Position numbers and translations under genes: made by a program. Positions 60,949-64,000 of a stretch of DNA of 64,000 nucleotides are shown here, piece by piece; position 1 is the stretch's first letter; each line of letters opens with the position of its first letter. Origin of the DNA: Trebonia sp030042015 (GTDB lineage: Bacteria; Actinomycetota; Actinomycetes; Streptosporangiales; Streptosporangiaceae); NCBI RefSeq assembly GCF_030042015.1, contig NZ_JASIAL010000436.1, forward strand, positions 1 to 64,000. The letters run 5' to 3'. The notes under the pieces were generated by a model that made no database searches, was not told the DNA's origin, and saw nothing but the letters and a program-made list of their open reading frames with translations.

Positions 60949-61947
60949 TCACACGTGGTATTCGTTGAGCGTGTACCGCTCCAGGTTCGCCGGGTCGAGG
61001 AACCAGTCGATCGTCTGGCGCAGCCCCTCCTCCCTCGATACCTGGGGCTTCCAGCCGGTCCGGGCGCTGAGCTTGGCGGCGTCGCAGACCAGCCGCATCA
61101 CCTCGGACTCCTTGGGGCGCATCCGCTGCGCGTCCTCGACGATGTCGGCCTGGACGTCCATGAGCGCCGCGATCTCCGCCGCGAGGTCCCCGATCGAGAC
61201 GTCCTCCCCTGGCCCGCAGTTGAACACCTCGCCAAGCACCGCCGAAGCCGGCGCCGTGCCCACGGACACGAACGCCGCCGCGGTGTCGGTGACATAGCTG
61301 AAGTCCCTGGTCGGTGCCAGCGCGCCCAGCTTGATCTGCGCGGGGCGGGCCGCCAGCTGGGTGATGATCTGCGGGATGACGGCCCGGGTCGACTGGCGCG
61401 GGCCGAACGTGTTGAACGGGCGCAGCGTCACCGCGGGCAGACCGAAGCTCAGGTAGTAGGACTCCACCAGCTTGTCGGCGGCAATCTTCGATGCGGCGTA
61501 CGGCGACTGCGCCTGCAGCGGGTGCTCCTCGCTGATCGGCACGGTGCGGGCGGTCCCGTAGGTCTCGCTGGTCGACGTGTGCACCAGCCGCGGGGTGCGG
61601 CAGGCGCGCACCGCCTCGAGCACGTGCAGGGTGCCGATCGAGTTGTTGTCAACGAAGGTGCGCGGCGCCCGGTACGAGTAGGGCACAGAACCGATGGCGG
61701 CAAGGTGGTAGACGACCTCCGCGCCGTCGACCAGTTCGCGGGCCGACGCCGGGTCCCGCACGTCGCCGAACACCACCTCGACCGACTCCCGGACGTCGGG
61801 CGCCAGCGTCTCAAGCCAGCCGGCCGAGCTCCACATGTTGTAAAGCGCCATGGCCTTGACCCGGAATCCGCGCCGCACCAGCTCCTCGGTCAGGTGCGAG
61901 CCGATGAACCCCTCGGCCCCGGTGACCGCGACGGTGGTTTGCGTCAT
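60949..61947 (-). CDS. NAD-dependent sugar 4,6-dehydratase (LegB/GDP-mannose dehydratase-like)
   Basis: 332 residues. Rossmann VAVTGAEGFIGSHLTEELV, IGSVPYSYRAPRTFVDNN, catalytic TSTSETYGTA (Thr-Ser/Glu area) and SPYAASKIAADKL (Tyr-Lys). LRPFNTFGPRQSTRAVIPQI and GALAPTRDFSYVTDTA closely resemble LegB-type UDP-GlcNAc 4,6-dehydratases. It would make a 4-keto-6-deoxy nucleotide sugar. Gap to the next gene downstream is 4 bp. Confidence 0.88.
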   Translation of the reverse strand: MTQTTVAVTGAEGFIGSHLTEELVRRGFRVKAMALYNMWSSAGWLETLAPDVRESVEVVFGDVRDPASARELVDGAEVVYHLAAIGSVPYSYRAPRTFVDNNSIGTLHVLEAVRACRTPRLVHTSTSETYGTARTVPISEEHPLQAQSPYAASKIAADKLVESYYLSFGLPAVTLRPFNTFGPRQSTRAVIPQIITQLAARPAQIKLGALAPTRDFSYVTDTAAAFVSVGTAPASAVLGEVFNCGPGEDVSIGDLAAEIAALMDVQADIVEDAQRMRPKESEVMRLVCDAAKLSARTGWKPQVSREEGLRQTIDWFLDPANLERYTLNEYHV

Positions 61948-61989
61948 TCTTCCTCCTATAACTTCGGACGAGGTTTCAAACGGAAGCAG

Positions 61990-63369
61990 CTAGGCATGCC
62001 GCACGGCCGCCCCGAGGCAGGCCAGGCCGTAGCTGCCCACCACGAAAAGCAGTGCCACGGGCACCGCGAGCTGCACGGCCAGCCCGTGCTGGCGCAGCGC
62101 TACCTCCGCGCCCAGCGCCGCGGCCGCCGCGGCGAGCGGCACGGCGCGGACCCGCACCGCCTGCAGCAGCAGCACGAGGAACATCGCGGCACCGAGCACC
62201 AGGTACGCGGCGATCTCCGGCATCATCTCATGCCGCGGCCGCAGCAGGCCCGTCTCGATCGCGACGCCGATCGCCAGGCAGACTAGCACCACCGTGCCCG
62301 ACAGGTACTGCAGCAGGGCACCGAGCAGCGACAGGTGGGCCTGCCTGCGGAACCAGCGCGGGTTGTTGGTCACCCCGAGCAGGTACCGGGTACGCCGCCG
62401 GTACCACAGCAGGCTCCACTCCGCCACGCCCATGCTCAGCGCGAGCGGGATCGACGCGACCAGCGCACCGAGGTTGACTCCGCCGTGCCCGGCCGGGCCC
62501 GCCACGACAGGGAACGTGAGCAGCCCGGCCGCGACCACGCCAAGCAGGAACGCGGGCACGGCACCGCCGAGTTCGGCCGCCACCAGCAGCCGCCCGGCCA
62601 CGGGCCCGGGCCCGGTGCGGCCGGACAGCGCGATCACGCACGCGAGCACCGGCGTGGCGGCCAGCGCCGCCCAGGTCAGGTGCTCAAGGCCCGGCGGCCT
62701 GCCGGAAAGCAGGAACACCGCGGCACCTGCCACCCCGGGAGCCAGCGCCACCAGCAGCCACAACTCCGTCCCGGTCACCAGGAGCACGCACGCGCCGAGC
62801 ATGTAGGCTCCTTCCCCGGCGCCGAAGCAGAGGACGGCCGGGTGCCCGCCGGTGATGTGCCCGGTCACCGCCATCACGAGTCCCACGGTGGCCAGCCCCG
62901 TCACAAGGCCCGCGCGCAGCACGCGCTGGGCCTGGCCCCGCCCGGCCGTGCCCAGCCGGTGGTAGCCGATGGCGGCCAGTCCCTGGCTCAGCCCCCAGCC
63001 GGTCAGCAGCGCCACCACCAGGGTAGGCAGCACGCCTGGCCCGGCGAGCAGCCCTCCTGCCGCGGGAAAGCAGACCGCCGGCAGGGCGTAGAGCAGGCCG
63101 TGCAGCATCAGCCGGAGCGGACCGTGCGGCCACGGATCCGGCACAGGCTCAGGCTCGGCAGGCTGCCGCGGTATCTCCTCGTACAGCACGCGTGCCAGCG
63201 CGAACACGTCCTCCAGGCCGTACTCGGCGGTTGCGGTCCGGTCGCTGACTCCCTCAAATTCCAGCGCGCTTGCGACCTCGAACGGATCCACGGCGGACTC
63301 GCAGACCGTGGCGAACCGCGCGCAGAGCTCGTCCCACTCCGCCGCGCTGATTCCGGCTAGCTGGGTCAT
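61990..63369 (-). CDS. Large membrane protein in the exopolysaccharide cluster
   Basis: 459 residues. An 85-residue soluble N-terminus (WDELCARFATVCESAVDPFEVASALEFEGVSD, abbreviated) is followed by about twelve membrane helices. A conserved-looking charged loop, YRRRTRYLLGVTNNPRWFRR, lies near residue 335. Size and topology fit a lipid-linked-sugar flippase or a PelG-like exporter, but no signature was identified, so this is inference. Start overlaps the preceding glycosyltransferase stop by 4 nt (ATGA). Confidence 0.65.
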   Translation of the reverse strand: MTQLAGISAAEWDELCARFATVCESAVDPFEVASALEFEGVSDRTATAEYGLEDVFALARVLYEEIPRQPAEPEPVPDPWPHGPLRLMLHGLLYALPAVCFPAAGGLLAGPGVLPTLVVALLTGWGLSQGLAAIGYHRLGTAGRGQAQRVLRAGLVTGLATVGLVMAVTGHITGGHPAVLCFGAGEGAYMLGACVLLVTGTELWLLVALAPGVAGAAVFLLSGRPPGLEHLTWAALAATPVLACVIALSGRTGPGPVAGRLLVAAELGGAVPAFLLGVVAAGLLTFPVVAGPAGHGGVNLGALVASIPLALSMGVAEWSLLWYRRRTRYLLGVTNNPRWFRRQAHLSLLGALLQYLSGTVVLVCLAIGVAIETGLLRPRHEMMPEIAAYLVLGAAMFLVLLLQAVRVRAVPLAAAAAALGAEVALRQHGLAVQLAVPVALLFVVGSYGLACLGAAVRHA

Positions 63370-64000
63370 GACGAGACTTCCGAGGGCTCGACGGCGTGTG
63401 CCTCCACGACCGGGTTCTCCTTGGTCACGCTCAGGCCCGCGTTCCTGGCGGGGTGCGGCTCTGCCGCCGGGTTCTCCTTGGTCACGCTCAGGCCCGCGTT
63501 CCTGGCGGGGTGCGGCTCTGCCACCGGGTTCTCCTTGGTCACGCTCAGGCCCGCGTTCCTGGCGGGGTGCGCCTCCGCCACCGGGTTCTCCTTAGTCACG
63601 CTCAGGCCCGCATCGATGGGCGTGTGGCCGATCTTGGGGAACGGCACCGTCTCCGCGGCGGCGACGGCCTCCACGGCCTTGGCCACGTGGCCGACCTTGG
63701 GGAACGGCACCGTATCGGCGTTCGCAGTGACGACCTGGCGCCCGGTGCCGAAGTAGCTGTAGATCTCGTTGAACCTGGCGACCGCCCGGTCCACGGTGAA
63801 GTGCTCGAGCGCGCGCTGCCGGGCGGCGCTGCCGAGCTTCTTGCGCAGCTCGGCGTCGCGGAGCAGCCGCAGGCACGCGTCCGCGAGCGCCTTCGGGTTA
63901 CGCGGCGGGACGATGAGGCCGGCGGAGTCGCCGAGCGCCTCGCCCACGCCGCCGACGTCGGTGGCCACGCACGCCCGCCCGCAGGCCATCGCCTCGATGA
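63366..64000 (-). CDS. Glycosyltransferase family 4 protein with repetitive tail (partial)
   Basis: Only the C-terminal 210 residues lie in the window; the gene continues beyond 64000. IEAMACGRACVATDVGGVGE is the end of the GT4 EX7E donor-site motif, and LIVPPRNPKALADACLRLLRD follows. After about residue 95 the protein becomes repetitive: two TVPFPKxGH units, then four copies of a 19-residue unit containing AGLSVTKENP. Such a tail is unusual for GT4 enzymes. It may mediate binding to partner proteins. Confidence 0.85.
   Translation of the reverse strand, partial: IEAMACGRACVATDVGGVGEALGDSAGLIVPPRNPKALADACLRLLRDAELRKKLGSAARQRALEHFTVDRAVARFNEIYSYFGTGRQVVTANADTVPFPKVGHVAKAVEAVAAAETVPFPKIGHTPIDAGLSVTKENPVAEAHPARNAGLSVTKENPVAEPHPARNAGLSVTKENPAAEPHPARNAGLSVTKENPVVEAHAVEPSEVSS
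63412..63611. repeat. 57-bp tandem repeats in the glycosyltransferase tail
   Basis: Units begin at 63412, 63469, 63526 and 63583, exactly 57 bp apart, each starting GGGTTCTCCTT and containing GTCACGCTCAGGCCCGC. The near-identity implies recent expansion or frequent recombination. In-frame (19 codons) for any copy number. Confidence 0.93.

Noticed and set aside
59329..62286. 985-codon plus-strand frame
   Set aside because: Shadow of four minus-strand exopolysaccharide genes; no family resemblance.
63412..63611. CRISPR array
   Set aside because: The 57-bp units are contiguous, without unique spacers, and encode in-frame protein repeats.

Overview
This 64-kb window is chromosomal DNA from a very GC-rich actinomycete. 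Evidence: the G/C-saturated third codon positions, frequent GTG starts, dense ATGA or GTGA gene overlaps, and actinomycete-specific families (Methyltransf_19, acVLRF1, OpcA, SseB, DUF3040, DUF1707, GAP/peptidoglycolipid-addressing protein, SigE-family sigma remnant). The block tkt-tal-zwf-opcA-pgl near a ctaA domain matches the Streptomyces/Streptosporangiales order. A relative of Streptosporangiales or Streptomycetales is likely; the species cannot be named. No rRNA, complete tRNA or CRISPR array was seen.

Layout. 1-5161 is an accessory edge: an IS1380-type transposase, a lipoprotein, a metallo-beta-lactamase-fold hydrolase, a decayed thiamine-diphosphate enzyme fragment and an overlapping pair made of a 54-residue membrane peptide and an unknown cytosolic protein. 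5162-9318 holds a MetE-like methyltransferase, cobyric acid synthase, a Rid-family protein and a SAM methyltransferase. 9625-12276 is an SsuABC/TauABC-type importer. 12396-19555 contains a lipoprotein, a sulfotransferase, an ABC exporter, a small HTH protein, an ABC-F ATPase, an acVLRF1 peptidyl-tRNA hydrolase and SseB.

19595-26151 is a complete SUF iron-sulfur operon on the minus strand (sufR-sufB-sufD-Rieske-sufC-sufS-sufU-sufT). The sufR start overlaps one of two repeated operator-like boxes. 26274-36696 carries membrane proteins, a MalT-like LuxR regulator, an atypical valyl-tRNA synthetase and a membrane-anchored metallophosphoesterase. 36706-42395 is one translationally coupled run: ABC ATPase, ABC-2 permease, a DMT transporter fused in frame to heme A synthase, a CaiB-type CoA transferase and an enoyl-CoA hydratase. 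The fusion depends on a 10-bp tandem duplication. 42574-50693 is a PrsW protease divergent from the pentose-phosphate operon. Between them lie two perfect GGTCTAGACC palindromes that look like DasR (dre) sites.

51052-56512 holds a polytopic glycosyltransferase-like protein, small membrane proteins, an RCK-pore-RCK protein, an acetate transporter and an MscS channel. After a 54-nt near-perfect palindrome and a broken sigma-factor gene, 57240-64000 is a coupled minus-strand exopolysaccharide cluster, cut by the window end. It has two GT4 glycosyltransferases, two paralogous spherulin-4 (GH135-like) proteins, two sugar-nucleotide epimerase/dehydratases and a large membrane protein. It is the best candidate for an undescribed system: a possible alpha-GalNAc-type or Pel-like polymer pathway with repeat-bearing protein tails.
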